A stretch of DNA of 32,169 nucleotides from Clostridium sp. (GTDB lineage: Bacteria > Bacillota > Clostridia > Lachnospirales > Lachnospiraceae): positions 48,050-80,218 of the forward strand of contig JAMPFU010000013.1 in the NCBI GenBank assembly GCA_023664385.1, given 5' to 3'. Shown one piece after another: positions 14,874 to 22,514 of this stretch. The notes under the pieces are model-generated. The model made no database searches. It saw only the letters and a program-made list of their open reading frames with translations, and had not been told where the DNA came from. The number at the start of each line of letters is the position of its first letter. Positions within the stretch are counted from its first letter, which is position 1. The position numbers and the translations under genes are program-made.

Positions 14874-16172
14874 CTATGAATTTATAACCTTAAGATGTGT
14901 AAATTCCATATCCTCATCTAAGGTATTCACCATTTCAGGGATTTCGTATACGTTATCATATACCATATCGTCCTCATACTCATCCATTTCATCTTCATCA
15001 TCGTATTCGTCTGCTTCATCCTCGGTATCATCATCTTCGTACTCGTCTGCCTCATCCTCGGTATCATCATCCTCGTACTCGTCTGTTTCATCCTCGGTAT
15101 CATCATCCTCATATTCATCCGTTTCATATTCGGCGTCATCATCCTCATATTCATCCGCTTCATATTCGGTGTCATTATCCCCATACTCACCCATTTTGTC
15201 ATTTGCATGTCCATTTTGAAGAAGCTTATCCTCGTATTCATCTAAGTTGTCAACCATACCTAGGCTGTCAATCAATCCTAAATAATCAAGCATCGCTAAG
15301 TCATCTGCCGCTTCCATATCATCGACTGTCTCTGAATTTTTAACCGCAGCCATGTGTAAACCATCTACGACATCTAAGCTACCAGCTTCATCCAAATTAT
15401 CTACCATATCTAAATTATTAAATATGTCTGAATTATCTGCCACGTCTAAGCTACCAGTAGCATCCAAATTATCTACCATATCTAAATTACTAAATATGTC
15501 TAAATTGTCTACTGTATCTAAGTCTTTATCCAAATTGTCTACTGCACCTAAATCATTAATATCGGTCAAATTATCTGAATTATCAACTACGCTTACAGCA
15601 TCAGCATCTACCCTGCTGACTGCCTGTTCCTTATAGCTTCCCATCTCTAAGCTATTGCATATATCATTTAAAATATCAATCGCCTCGTCAGAGGATTTTG
15701 CATTCTCCGTCGCCAGCTTAGCAAGCAATACGGCAATTCTTTCATTGCTGTTTATAATCTTATTTGCATTATCCATATCCTTTTTTATGGAAAGCTTTGC
15801 CAGCATCTTATCCTGTTCAGCAGAATCCACATAACTTTTTGCACTCTGCTCCCTAATATCCACTATAGCATTCAGCATGGCAGACATACTCTGATTTCGG
15901 GTAATTTCCTCCCGCTTTGCCACTGAGTAAATTCCTTTTTCAACCTTGGTAAGCTCATTTTGCTTATCAATATTTACTGCAACAATTTCATCGACCTTTT
16001 CGAGTATTCCGTCCACAAAAAAATATGTATCTACAATAACAATAAGAGAAACGGCAATAATAAGCCCAATATTTGACGGTGCCGCAAAAATTAAATATAA
16101 GTCAATTAATAATGCGGCAACAAATGCAACTGCACTGATTGCAAGTATCGATTGTGATTTCCCTGTCTTCAT
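14874..16172 (-). CDS. Membrane protein with Asp/Leu-rich and acidic tandem repeats
   Basis: A 432-residue protein of no recognised family. Two N-terminal hydrophobic helices (about 9-30 and 35-56) make a hairpin anchor, followed by a helical region to ~190. Residues ~199-315 are built from VDNLD-type repeats, including two near-identical 24-residue units (DIFSNLDMVDNLDATGSLDV and its partner). Residues 328-402 contain about five 12-residue acidic units of the form DEYEDDDTEDEA, encoded by 36-bp direct repeats (14967-15191). The very acidic tail suggests a charged cytoplasmic scaffold or calcium/protein-binding surface; this is speculation. TAGGAG precedes the ATG by 7 nt. The leader at 16187-16374 is unusual. 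The repeats should vary in number between strains. Confidence 0.7.
   Translation of the reverse strand: MKTGKSQSILAISAVAFVAALLIDLYLIFAAPSNIGLIIAVSLIVIVDTYFFVDGILEKVDEIVAVNIDKQNELTKVEKGIYSVAKREEITRNQSMSAMLNAIVDIREQSAKSYVDSAEQDKMLAKLSIKKDMDNANKIINSNERIAVLLAKLATENAKSSDEAIDILNDICNSLEMGSYKEQAVSRVDADAVSVVDNSDNLTDINDLGAVDNLDKDLDTVDNLDIFSNLDMVDNLDATGSLDVADNSDIFNNLDMVDNLDEAGSLDVVDGLHMAAVKNSETVDDMEAADDLAMLDYLGLIDSLGMVDNLDEYEDKLLQNGHANDKMGEYGDNDTEYEADEYEDDDAEYETDEYEDDDTEDETDEYEDDDTEDEADEYEDDDTEDEADEYDDEDEMDEYEDDMVYDNVYEIPEMVNTLDEDMEFTHLKVINS
14967..15191 (-). repeat. 36-bp tandem repeat in coding sequence
   Basis: About five in-frame 36-bp units encode 12-residue acidic blocks (DEYEDDDTEDEA-like). Units 2-4 are nearly identical at DNA level, whereas the outer ones diverge, as expected for expansion by slippage. 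The period is a multiple of three, so copy-number change would keep the frame. Confidence 0.85.
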
Positions 16173-16186
16173 AGATATACTCCTAT

Positions 16187-16374
16187 ATTATACCATGTCG
16201 CCAATCGCAGATTGGCGATGCGCTATCTTTCGCAGTGCAGCTCGATTTCGCTACGCTTCATCTCGCTCACGGGCATTCACCCTATCAGTCCGTAATCTAA
16301 AAAAACGGACTGCAAGCAGCCGTTTTTTATCTTCCGGACTGGCACTGCTCATTGCTTTCGTGCACATTATACCA
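16187..16374 (-). promoter_or_regulatory. Structured leader or small inserted element before the repeat-rich membrane protein
   Basis: The segment is bounded by two direct copies of TGGTATAAT (rightmost 16366-16374, leftmost 16187-16195 on the minus strand). Only the right copy is placed like a usable extended -10. Within the transcript, GCAGTGC (16342-16348) and GCACTGC (16232-16238) form an outer stem. Inside it a hairpin with a run of seven T (16299-16327) looks like a terminator. CGGACTG (minus, 16286-16292) can pair with either of two CAGTCCG copies (16306-16312, 16335-16341), which would disrupt that terminator. A perfect 9-bp hairpin with a 3-nt loop (16198-16218) follows, just before the ribosome binding site. 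It could be an attenuator or a MITE that duplicated its target. Confidence 0.5.
16232..16262 (-). repeat. 31-bp repeat, copy 1 (GATGAAGCGTAGCGAAATC family)
   Basis: On the minus strand it begins GATGAAGCGTAGCGAAATC and ends GCACTGC. It matches 25662-25692 (plus strand) at 28 of 31 positions. Both copies lie downstream of a TGGTATAAT extended -10 and upstream of a gene. Probably part of a dispersed intergenic element. Confidence 0.65.
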
Positions 16375-16417
16375 TAAATATGGGCAAAAGCAAACTATTC
16401 GTACAACTTGAATTTTA

Positions 16418-16444
16418 CCCCTGCCGATTAAACTCAGGCAGGGG
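16418..16444 (-). terminator. Terminator-like hairpin after the chemoreceptor gene
   Basis: CCCCTGCC (16418-16425) and GGCAGGGG (16437-16444) form a perfect GC-rich 8-bp stem with an 11-nt loop, about 55 nt after the chemoreceptor stop codon. The tail on the minus strand has few T, so it may be weak or act by another mechanism. Confidence 0.45.
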
Positions 16445-16497
16445 CAAGCTTAATTATTGCTTATTCAAATGACTATGTTTTTATTGCGTGAACACCA

Positions 16498-17889
16498 TTA
16501 ACCTTCTGCAAGAAGCAGTATTTTCTCCATATCTGCAATCAGCTCCTTGGAATACTTATCTGCCTTTCTATATACCTGCTCCGCATCCGAATAATTACCG
16601 GAGTTTAAAGCACGAATTACAGACGCACCAAATTGATGAAATCTTTTATGCTTTTCTCCAAGGGTGTCCCATATTGGGAGCACCTCCGGAATTTTCGGCG
16701 TCATGGAATAGTAGAAATGTCCAAAGCCGCACTTGGAAGAATCCAACTGCAATGGAATTATCTTTCTTTCACTTACCATTTTGCGCAAATTACCCAGCCA
16801 CGTATGATGTGATGAAATGGCATTTTTTATGTACTCGGCAAACTCCTTGTTTTCCATACGGAAAAAGGCATCATCTGTCATTGCACCCATCTGTTTCACT
16901 GTCTCATCCAGTGTTTTTTCGATATTTACGACCGGCTCAATCGCCTGGTTTAAATCTGTGCTGACCTGACGCATAAAATTTGTGCTTCCGATTATCTGAT
17001 TTTCCATTTCCGTCATTGAGTGGCTGATTTCCTGACTGACTGTTGCAATGGAGCTGACAGATTCATTGACCCGTGAAACGGATTTTCGGTTTTCGTCATT
17101 TAATTCCCACACACTTTTAATTCTGTCTGTCATGGAATTAAGTGCATTCATTGTATTGGATGCACTCTTTGAGCTTTTTTGGGACGCATGCTTCATATTT
17201 TCAACAAAATCCCCCATGCTGCCTACCATCTTTTGGGTTTCCCCCGCCAGTTGGCGAATTTCATTTGCCACAACAGCAAATCCTTTTCCTGCCTCTCCAG
17301 CTCTTGCCGCCTCAACGGAAGCATTTAACGCAAGCAGATTTGTCTGCATGGATATTGTATCAATTCCGGTTATTACCTCGCCCATGCGCTCCATGAGTTC
17401 AAACAGAGCTTCCATATCATCCTTCATTTCCTTGGAGACAACCAACAACTGTTCAGAAAGCTCCTTTACAGATGTCAGTTCATTCTGACCGGTTTCAATT
17501 TTCTGATATACTTCTTTTGTATCTTCAGAAACCTTAACAATTGTATTCGTCAATTCTTCATGCTGGTTGTTGGAGCTTCCTGCTGCATAAGACGCATCCG
17601 ATGCCGTTCCGAAAATAGCTTCTGCCGCCTGTTCTATGCTTTTGGATATGTCCATAATTTTTTCCGTCTGATGCTGTAACGTCAAATCAAGGGAGCTAAT
17701 CTGCATAATAACTTTTATGTTTTTTTCAAAAATCTCCGCAAACTGTTTTCTTCCATTTGATAGTCTCATATACATACTGTTCAACTCAGGTTCCTTTGAA
17801 TAATCAACTGCTTTCAATTCCGAAACAGCCCTCATCAGTGCCGCCTTGTTCCCCTTACTCGCCATGCTTTTTACCCTCATTCTTTCCAT
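16498..17889 (-). CDS. Cytosolic methyl-accepting chemotaxis protein with C-terminal CZB zinc-binding domain
   Basis: A 463-residue chemoreceptor. The signalling hairpin tip is clear: [20 protein letters not shown] followed by [28 protein letters not shown] (residues ~175-225). The C-terminal ~105 residues form a chemoreceptor zinc-binding (CZB) domain, with the first His in [12 protein letters not shown], the Cys in [12 protein letters not shown] and later His residues in [12 protein letters not shown], the usual 3His-1Cys zinc ligands. There is no membrane helix or periplasmic domain, so it is a soluble receptor, as for TlpD-type CZB sensors of oxidants or zinc. The start is uncertain: no good ribosome site precedes the ATG at 17889, whereas the in-frame ATG at 17865 has GAGGG upstream. 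No che genes lie nearby. Confidence 0.93.
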   Translation of the reverse strand: MERMRVKSMASKGNKAALMRAVSELKAVDYSKEPELNSMYMRLSNGRKQFAEIFEKNIKVIMQISSLDLTLQHQTEKIMDISKSIEQAAEAIFGTASDASYAAGSSNNQHEELTNTIVKVSEDTKEVYQKIETGQNELTSVKELSEQLLVVSKEMKDDMEALFELMERMGEVITGIDTISMQTNLLALNASVEAARAGEAGKGFAVVANEIRQLAGETQKMVGSMGDFVENMKHASQKSSKSASNTMNALNSMTDRIKSVWELNDENRKSVSRVNESVSSIATVSQEISHSMTEMENQIIGSTNFMRQVSTDLNQAIEPVVNIEKTLDETVKQMGAMTDDAFFRMENKEFAEYIKNAISSHHTWLGNLRKMVSERKIIPLQLDSSKCGFGHFYYSMTPKIPEVLPIWDTLGEKHKRFHQFGASVIRALNSGNYSDAEQVYRKADKYSKELIADMEKILLLAEG

Positions 17890-18080
17890 AATTTACATAT
17901 GACATTTGCCAAATGCACAAAATACCCATAATACCTATATACCCATTGCATTATTATATAGTACTTACATAATACGTGATTTTATGCAATTTGAAAAGAG
18001 TTTTTTATTATTACCTAAATTTAACAAATATGTATGTAAATAATATCTTCGATGGTGCAATTCAACACTTAGCAGGTTTC
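17890..18080. other. AT-rich gap upstream of the chemoreceptor gene
   Basis: No gene is visible between the chemoreceptor start and the repeat fragment at 18081. The minus strand carries a run of GGTAT-type short repeats and several AT-rich -10-like strings (for example TATAAT preceding AATGC), but no convincing -35/-10 pair was found. Confidence 0.4.
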
Positions 18081-18112
18081 AGAACAAAGTGCCTTCGTCA
18101 TTCTTTATTCTG
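18081..18112 (+). repeat. Partial third copy of the 80-bp inverted-repeat element
   Basis: Starts CAGAACAAAGTGCCTT, identical over 16 bases to the minus strand of copy B at 8401-8480, then diverges but keeps a CA-rich and TTTAT end. The conserved distal half (TTAGCAGG) appears just before it rather than after it. It may be a degraded or rearranged copy. Confidence 0.35.
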
Positions 18113-18125
18113 CCATGATATAATG

Positions 18126-18170
18126 AAAAAACCGATAAACCGTGATTTCTCACAAGCTTATCGGTTTTAC
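18126..18170 (-). terminator. Rho-independent terminator after the coiled-coil gene
   Basis: An 11-bp outer stem (18128-18138 with 18158-18168) with an inner GTGA-GAAA-TCAC tetraloop hairpin, followed by a T run on the minus strand. It is A-rich on the other side, so it could work in both directions. Confidence 0.85.
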
Positions 18171-18217
18171 TGCTAAATAATCCTTCTCTGGGTTTAGTTT
18201 TGCAGGCAAAGTATAGT

Positions 18218-18706
18218 TTAAGAAATTTCTGCATTTTGCCGTCTATATGTATCATTATTTTTTTGGCTTAGTTCATTTTCTATCTGTGTTATTTTTTGCT
18301 CTAATTCCCTAATCTTTTCCTCATTGCCTGCCGCAGCCTTTACTTGTTGTTCAAGCTGTTTCTTTTCTTCCTTCAGCTTTTTAATTTCCCTGTCAACTTT
18401 ATCTGTATTCGTAGTAGTTTTTTCTGCATTCTTCTTTGGTTCTTCTGCTGATTGTACATTTTTCTTTGTCAGATCATCATATATAACCTTAGGAAATCCC
18501 TCGTCATCCCGTTCCATATGATATAACCCACTAGGCTTTTTCGCCCTATTTTCACTGCTGATGTATTCGTCATTTTGTATCGAAATGCTTTCCATCTTAT
18601 TTTCCTTTTCCCTGTTTTTTGCAGCTTCTTCCGTTTTTTTCTGCTGATTAGCCTGTAGTTTGTCTAAATAGCTATCCTCATATTTGCTTCTTACTTCCAT
18701 TGACAT
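18218..18706 (-). CDS. Hypothetical charged coiled-coil protein
   Basis: A 162-residue, very hydrophilic protein of no recognised family. Residues ~100-155 form a strong coiled coil (DREIKKLKEEKKQLEQQVKA then EEKIRELEQKITQIENELSQ), and the N-terminal half is rich in Lys, Glu and Asn and probably disordered. No signal peptide or membrane segment. AGGAGG lies 8 nt before the ATG at 18706. It starts 135 nt downstream of the histidine kinase gene on the same strand and has its own terminator, so it could be co-transcribed with the two-component system or be independent. The N-terminal SYLDKLQANQQKK region recalls small hypothetical proteins found in Lachnospiraceae near motility or secretion genes, but this is not a firm assignment. 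Confidence 0.75.
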   Translation of the reverse strand: MSMEVRSKYEDSYLDKLQANQQKKTEEAAKNREKENKMESISIQNDEYISSENRAKKPSGLYHMERDDEGFPKVIYDDLTKKNVQSAEEPKKNAEKTTTNTDKVDREIKKLKEEKKQLEQQVKAAAGNEEKIRELEQKITQIENELSQKNNDTYRRQNAEIS

Positions 18707-18841
18707 GCTTACATCCTCCTAACGTCAAATCGTATGTCCCTCGCAGCATTTGTTAAATCCCCTTGCATGGTTATTTTCCTCATTGCCTGCGGGACCAAAT
18801 ATTGTATTGTTGCTTCAACTTCTCTTTCGTCATTCTTTTCA

Positions 18842-20173
18842 TTACGTTTCATCGGTTTGTTGTGGGATGCCGTCTAAATGCTGTGGAATGATAAAAAGCA
18901 CGCTTAAAGTAAATACTTTCCCATCCGTTTTTATATCCATGGCACCCTGATACTTTTCAGCTATCGCTTCTATATTTGCAATACCTGTTCCTCTATTTAC
19001 TGCCTTTTTTCCCGTATAACTGTTAGATATTTCAATCATTAAAAACGAACCCTGTACTTTTCCTGATATATGAATAAATTTTTGTGCATCATCTTCCATT
19101 CTTTCACAGGCAGAAATTGCATTATCTAACGCATTGGAAAGAACAATACAAAAGTCAATATCATTTATTTTGGACGGATACGGTACAGATAAAGAACATT
19201 GCGTATGTATCTTCCTGCTTGCAGCTAACCCTAATTTATTTGCTAATAAAATATCCAAGATAGGATTATTTGTATTTACTGAAAAAGACATATCAGACAT
19301 TAATAATTCTGCATCACCCATATATTGTAATGCAGCTTCCGTCCTGCCATTTTGTATCAATTCCCTTATAATAGTCATATGATTTTTCACATCATGCCGA
19401 AAGGATTTTGTTTTTTCAAAACGTGTCTTTGCTTCTTCCACATATTGATTTAACAAATGGGCATTTTGCTCTAATAATGAAATTTGCTTACTTAACCCCC
19501 AGCTTTCCTTAATTTTTTTGTAGGCATACAAGATGCAAAATAAACTGGCTGCCCCCAATAACTGAATAAATAATATTTGTAATGTATTAGAACGCAACAT
19601 TACTTTTCCACTATTATCTATTGTTACCGTTTTACCATATATCTCACGACTAATATATTCACTGACTAAAAATATCAGTAGCGTAGGTGTCAAAATCATA
19701 AGTGCATATTGTCTGCCGTCTGTTCCATCACTTTTAAAGCATTTTTCTATAAATACATAACACAACATAGATAATATAAGGGATAAAACACTGCCAACTC
19801 CCATAAATAGATAGCTTATGCTTTGAAGATTTATATTAAAATTTAATGTCAAAACACAAAATAGCAAAGAGTCAATTATCCCATAACACAAATGCATGAC
19901 CTCTATTGTTATAACGGAACACAACAACGCATATAAAATGTTCGCTTTTTTTATCAAAACCCCACTTAGCGTAAACAAAATAATATATGCCATAAACTCC
20001 ACAATACTGTTTGTTTTGCATATCAATGAGATAACAACTCCTGCAATGGCGAACAGGACGTAGGAAGCAAATGGTTGTCTTTTTCCCAGAAAACGATTGT
20101 AAAAATAGTATCCTACCAAAACCTCAATGATACCGTCGCAATAAGGATATAGTCCGATTATCCACTCGCTCAT
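18842..20173 (-). CDS. AgrC/VirS-like GHKL sensor histidine kinase
   Basis: A 443-residue membrane kinase. Residues 1-220 hold six or seven membrane helices with no large outside loop, followed by a coiled linker and the phospho-acceptor motif FRHDVKNH with His260. The GHKL ATPase has the N box (SNALDNAISACE, ~360) and a G-type box (GTGIANIEAIAEKYQG, ~406). This layout matches AgrC-type peptide sensors. Its start ATG lies one base after the response regulator stop codon, with GGAG 8 nt upstream, so the pair is translationally coupled. No agrB/agrD signal-peptide genes are present nearby, so the ligand is unknown. Confidence 0.92.
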   Translation of the reverse strand: MSEWIIGLYPYCDGIIEVLVGYYFYNRFLGKRQPFASYVLFAIAGVVISLICKTNSIVEFMAYIILFTLSGVLIKKANILYALLCSVITIEVMHLCYGIIDSLLFCVLTLNFNINLQSISYLFMGVGSVLSLILSMLCYVFIEKCFKSDGTDGRQYALMILTPTLLIFLVSEYISREIYGKTVTIDNSGKVMLRSNTLQILFIQLLGAASLFCILYAYKKIKESWGLSKQISLLEQNAHLLNQYVEEAKTRFEKTKSFRHDVKNHMTIIRELIQNGRTEAALQYMGDAELLMSDMSFSVNTNNPILDILLANKLGLAASRKIHTQCSLSVPYPSKINDIDFCIVLSNALDNAISACERMEDDAQKFIHISGKVQGSFLMIEISNSYTGKKAVNRGTGIANIEAIAEKYQGAMDIKTDGKVFTLSVLFIIPQHLDGIPQQTDET

Positions 20174-20174
20174 A

Positions 20175-20885
20175 TTATAATCTCCATTCTTTCATATACC
20201 GTAATATCACATTAGAAAACTCTTTACTTCTTAAACGTGATACGGGTATCTGATGGTTTCCCTCCATATATGCAACTCCATTTTTATAGCTAATCAAATA
20301 TTGCATATTTAACAAATAACTTCTATGACAACGAAAAAACCGACTATCAAGTTTTGTTTCCAGCTTCTCAATTCTATCATAATAATCAATAACCTCTGAG
20401 GACTTCAAGTGCAGATAAATTTTTCTGTCTATTATTTCACAATAAATTATTTCGCCAAAAGAAATAATGCTGCTTTCATTTCCCCTTTGAATGAGCAATT
20501 TTTCTTTATCAGAATTTTGCAAAGATAGCATCAGCCGTTCCATTGTACTTTTAAAACTATCATATTCAATCGGCTTTAAAAGATAATCAAATGGCTGTAC
20601 CTCAAAAGCTTGAAATACCAATTCTTTTAAAACGGTTATAAAAATCAGAAAGCCTTTGTAACATTTATTTCTCATTCTTTTTGCTGTTTCAATTCCATCA
20701 AGCTGCTTCATTTGAATATCAAGAAATAAAATATCTATGTCTTTACCGCTATTTAATAATTCTTCTCCACTGGAAAACATAAAAATCCTGATTTCCATAT
20801 TCTTACTGCTAAAAAAATCTGATACCAATTGTTTTATGTGTGTCAGCATGATTTGTTCGTCATCACAAATTGCAATATTAATCAT
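20175..20885 (-). CDS. LytTR-family response regulator (AgrA-like)
   Basis: A 236-residue regulator. The receiver domain has the acidic pair in AICDDEQIM, the phospho-acceptor Asp56 in DILFLDIQMKQLDGIETA, and Lys in YLLKPIEYD. The LytTR DNA-binding domain occupies residues ~135-236, including the signature segment FFRCHRSYLLNMQYL. The ATG at 20885 is chosen because AAGGGG lies 7 nt upstream; a 20-residue extension lacks a site. It is the first gene of the pair with the GHKL kinase. A ~200-bp gap upstream contains one split copy of the CAAATTG-centred palindrome (20992-21027), not an obvious pair of LytTR direct repeats. Confidence 0.93.
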   Translation of the reverse strand: MINIAICDDEQIMLTHIKQLVSDFFSSKNMEIRIFMFSSGEELLNSGKDIDILFLDIQMKQLDGIETAKRMRNKCYKGFLIFITVLKELVFQAFEVQPFDYLLKPIEYDSFKSTMERLMLSLQNSDKEKLLIQRGNESSIISFGEIIYCEIIDRKIYLHLKSSEVIDYYDRIEKLETKLDSRFFRCHRSYLLNMQYLISYKNGVAYMEGNHQIPVSRLRSKEFSNVILRYMKEWRL

Positions 20886-20991
20886 AGAAACACCCCTTTT
20901 CTCTACTAAATTTAATATTTTACCATCCCCTTTTCCTCCAAACAATAATAATGATTTGAAATGTAACTATGACGCTGTGAAATGTTTACTG

Positions 20992-21027
20992 TTTGAGGTT
21001 ACAATTTGGACAATTTGCGACCTTAAA
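20992..21027. promoter_or_regulatory. CAAATTG-centred palindrome, site a (split variant)
   Basis: Half-sites TTGAGGTTACAATTTG and CAATTTGCGACCTTAA face each other, but the AATTTG centre is duplicated, so the palindrome is longer than at the other sites. It is located between the response regulator and the winged-helix gene. Confidence 0.5.
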
Positions 21028-21063
21028 TAGATTTTGTATGGTTCAATTTAAACTTGCCAAAAA

Positions 21064-21095
21064 GAAAAGCAGCAAAGATTTACTCCCTGCTGCCT
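21064..21095 (-). terminator. Terminator after the winged-helix regulator gene
   Basis: GCAGCA (21069-21074) and TGCTGC (21088-21093) form the stem, and the minus-strand tail is T-rich (TTTTCTTTTTGG). It lies just after the stop codon at 21103. Confidence 0.7.
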
Positions 21096-21102
21096 TATTT
21101 AT

Positions 21103-21405
21103 CTAATTACCTTTTTCATTCGTTCCATGAATTGCCCGCTCTAGTAAATCAACATATTCATTTAACATTAAAGTCCCTGTTTCCGTTATTTTATAAGTGG
21201 TTCTTGGTTTTCGATTAACAAATGCTTTTGTACATTCAATATATTTCTCATTTTCTAATTTTAATAATTGTGCCCCTAAATTTCCATCACTTGCATTTGT
21301 AATCTTTTTCAGCTCTTGAAAATTCTTTTCGCCTGAAATTAGTGAAACCATTACAGCTAATCTTAACTTATTGCTAAACAAGTCTGGTATGTTATGAATT
21401 TCCAC
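21103..21405 (-). CDS. Small winged-helix transcriptional regulator
   Basis: A 100-residue single-domain DNA-binding protein of the small winged-helix (MarR/ArsR-like, DUF-type 'transcriptional regulator') group. It begins VEIHNIPDLFSNKLRLAVMVSL and has a recognition helix in DGNLGAQLLKLENEKYIEC, then a wing with RKPRTTYKITETG. The GTG at 21405 is chosen because GGGAGG lies 7 nt before it; a TTG at 21420 would include that site. It overlaps the upstream membrane protein gene by 14 bp, so the two are co-translated. Such regulator/membrane-protein pairs are common in Firmicutes; the regulator often represses its own operon. Confidence 0.88.
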   Translation of the reverse strand: MEIHNIPDLFSNKLRLAVMVSLISGEKNFQELKKITNASDGNLGAQLLKLENEKYIECTKAFVNRKPRTTYKITETGTLMLNEYVDLLERAIHGTNEKGN

Positions 21406-22075
21406 GCTTTTTCCTCCCAATTATTTTGACATACAATCCAAGCAGGACCATACCAAGTGATAAAATTATAATTGAAAAAATATCCCAAGCATACAAATTT
21501 ACTGAATTTCCATGTATTTGTGCAATTGTAAAAGCATGATTTCCACATAATAATAAACAATACATAATAATTCCTAATATCGCACCGCCACATATCAATT
21601 TATCATGAATTACAATGCCTAATACTGCTAATGCAATAATGACACATAAAAAGGAAAATGCCTTTTCTAATGTCGCTGCAAATTCACCCGTTGCCCTTGT
21701 TTGATTTTGCATTGCTAATTGCGCAAATACTTTTGTAAAAACCTTCCCACCAATCAATAGCACGCCCCAAATTTTCAATATGCTTTTACTAATGTCATTC
21801 CCAACATGAAAAAGCTTTCTATAATACACGAAAAAAATTACACAAATAATAATAAATACTATGCCATCAACAGCACGCAGCATTTTCCATTGAAATCCTG
21901 ATATTTCCTTTTGTGCATCAATAAATATGTACCCCAAGTATTTTACCACTTCGCCAATTAGATTAGCAATACCGATTAAGATAAAACACATTCCTATTTC
22001 GGAAATATCACTTTGCGTTTTATTTAGTACCGTTCTAATAAATTGGATATCTTGTTCTGCGTTATATTTTTCCAT
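21392..22075 (-). CDS. Integral membrane protein paired with the winged-helix regulator
   Basis: A 227-residue protein with about six membrane helices (first near 28-50, then 68-85, 102-120, 138-157, 163-182 and 195-218) and no recognised catalytic motif. The N-terminal ~25 residues are soluble (EQDIQFIRTVLNKTQSDIS). Its stop overlaps the start of the regulator gene, which suggests the regulator controls or senses its expression. AAGGAGG precedes the ATG at 22075 by 8 nt. The leader carries copy 2 of the three-way-junction structure also found before the YwmB-family gene. Function unknown. Confidence 0.8.
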   Translation of the reverse strand: MEKYNAEQDIQFIRTVLNKTQSDISEIGMCFILIGIANLIGEVVKYLGYIFIDAQKEISGFQWKMLRAVDGIVFIIICVIFFVYYRKLFHVGNDISKSILKIWGVLLIGGKVFTKVFAQLAMQNQTRATGEFAATLEKAFSFLCVIIALAVLGIVIHDKLICGGAILGIIMYCLLLCGNHAFTIAQIHGNSVNLYAWDIFSIIILSLGMVLLGLYVKIIGRKKRGNS

Positions 22076-22100
22076 TTTTGCGACCTCCTTCTTTTGAACA

Positions 22101-22168
22101 TCGCCACATCCTAATTTTGCTTCGCAATATGTTCCGATTTACAAAGTAAATCGAGAACTCTGTGGCGA
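22101..22168 (-). ncRNA. Candidate three-way-junction leader RNA, copy 2 (before the membrane protein gene)
   Basis: P1 is TCGCCACA with TGTGGCGA (8 bp), P2 is GTTCCGATTTAC with GTAAATCGAGAAC (one bulged A), and P3 is TTGC-TTC-GCAA. P1 ends 25 nt before the ATG with AAGGAGG in between. The P2 outer part (GTTC-CGATTT and AAATCG-A-GAAC) and the downstream TTCAAAA are shared with copy 1, whereas P1 differs in sequence but not in pairing. Confidence 0.55.
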
Positions 22169-22337
22169 CCAGCGTCACGGCGACTGTGTCGTCGGACATA
22201 CTACATGTTAATTTTTTATAACATTTTCACGCAACATTCGTTTACTCTATATTTTAGAGTACTCTGTATGATTTGTCAACACCTAAAAAACTTTTCTACT
22301 AATCGCATATTGCCAGAAAAAATTATTGAAACAATAA

Positions 22338-22379
22338 AAAATGCCGAAAACCTTGAAAAATCAATGTTTTCGGCATTTT
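22338..22379 (-). terminator. Terminator sharing 30 bp with the tRNA-Arg terminator
   Basis: A perfect 14-bp stem (22338-22351 with 22366-22379) and 14-nt loop, with T run on the minus strand. Positions 22344-22373 are identical to 25431-25460, the terminator following tRNA-Arg(CCU). Confidence 0.85.
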
Positions 22380-22382
22380 CGT

Positions 22383-22514
22383 TATTACTGTATAGCCTGC
22401 TTTCTTAATTGTATTGCGCATCTGCTTTTGATTTGCTACCTTGACTTTGTACGCTTTGTTATTTGGGTTATGCTGGTTTGCATAATTGTTCAACTGCTGT
22501 AGATAGCTACCCGC
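22383..22514 (-). pseudogene. Possible 3' gene remnant rich in Asn (NNYANQHNPNN)
   Basis: Directly after the toxin stop codon, the minus strand reads on in the same frame as GSYLQQLNNYANQHNPNNKA, then YKVKVANQKQMRNTIKKAGY, before running into the terminator hairpin. NYANQxNPNN strings recur at the ends of hypothetical proteins in Firmicutes as I recall them, so this is probably a decayed C-terminus and not random sequence. No start, no family assigned. Confidence 0.35.

Noticed and set aside
14927-15241. A 104-codon Met/Arg-rich minus-strand frame
   Set aside because: It is the out-of-frame reading of the 36-bp acidic repeats.
16187-16195. TATAAT as the main promoter of the repeat-rich membrane protein gene
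   Set aside because: It lies only 14 nt before the start codon, so transcription would begin inside the ribosome binding site; the copy at 16366-16374 is better placed.
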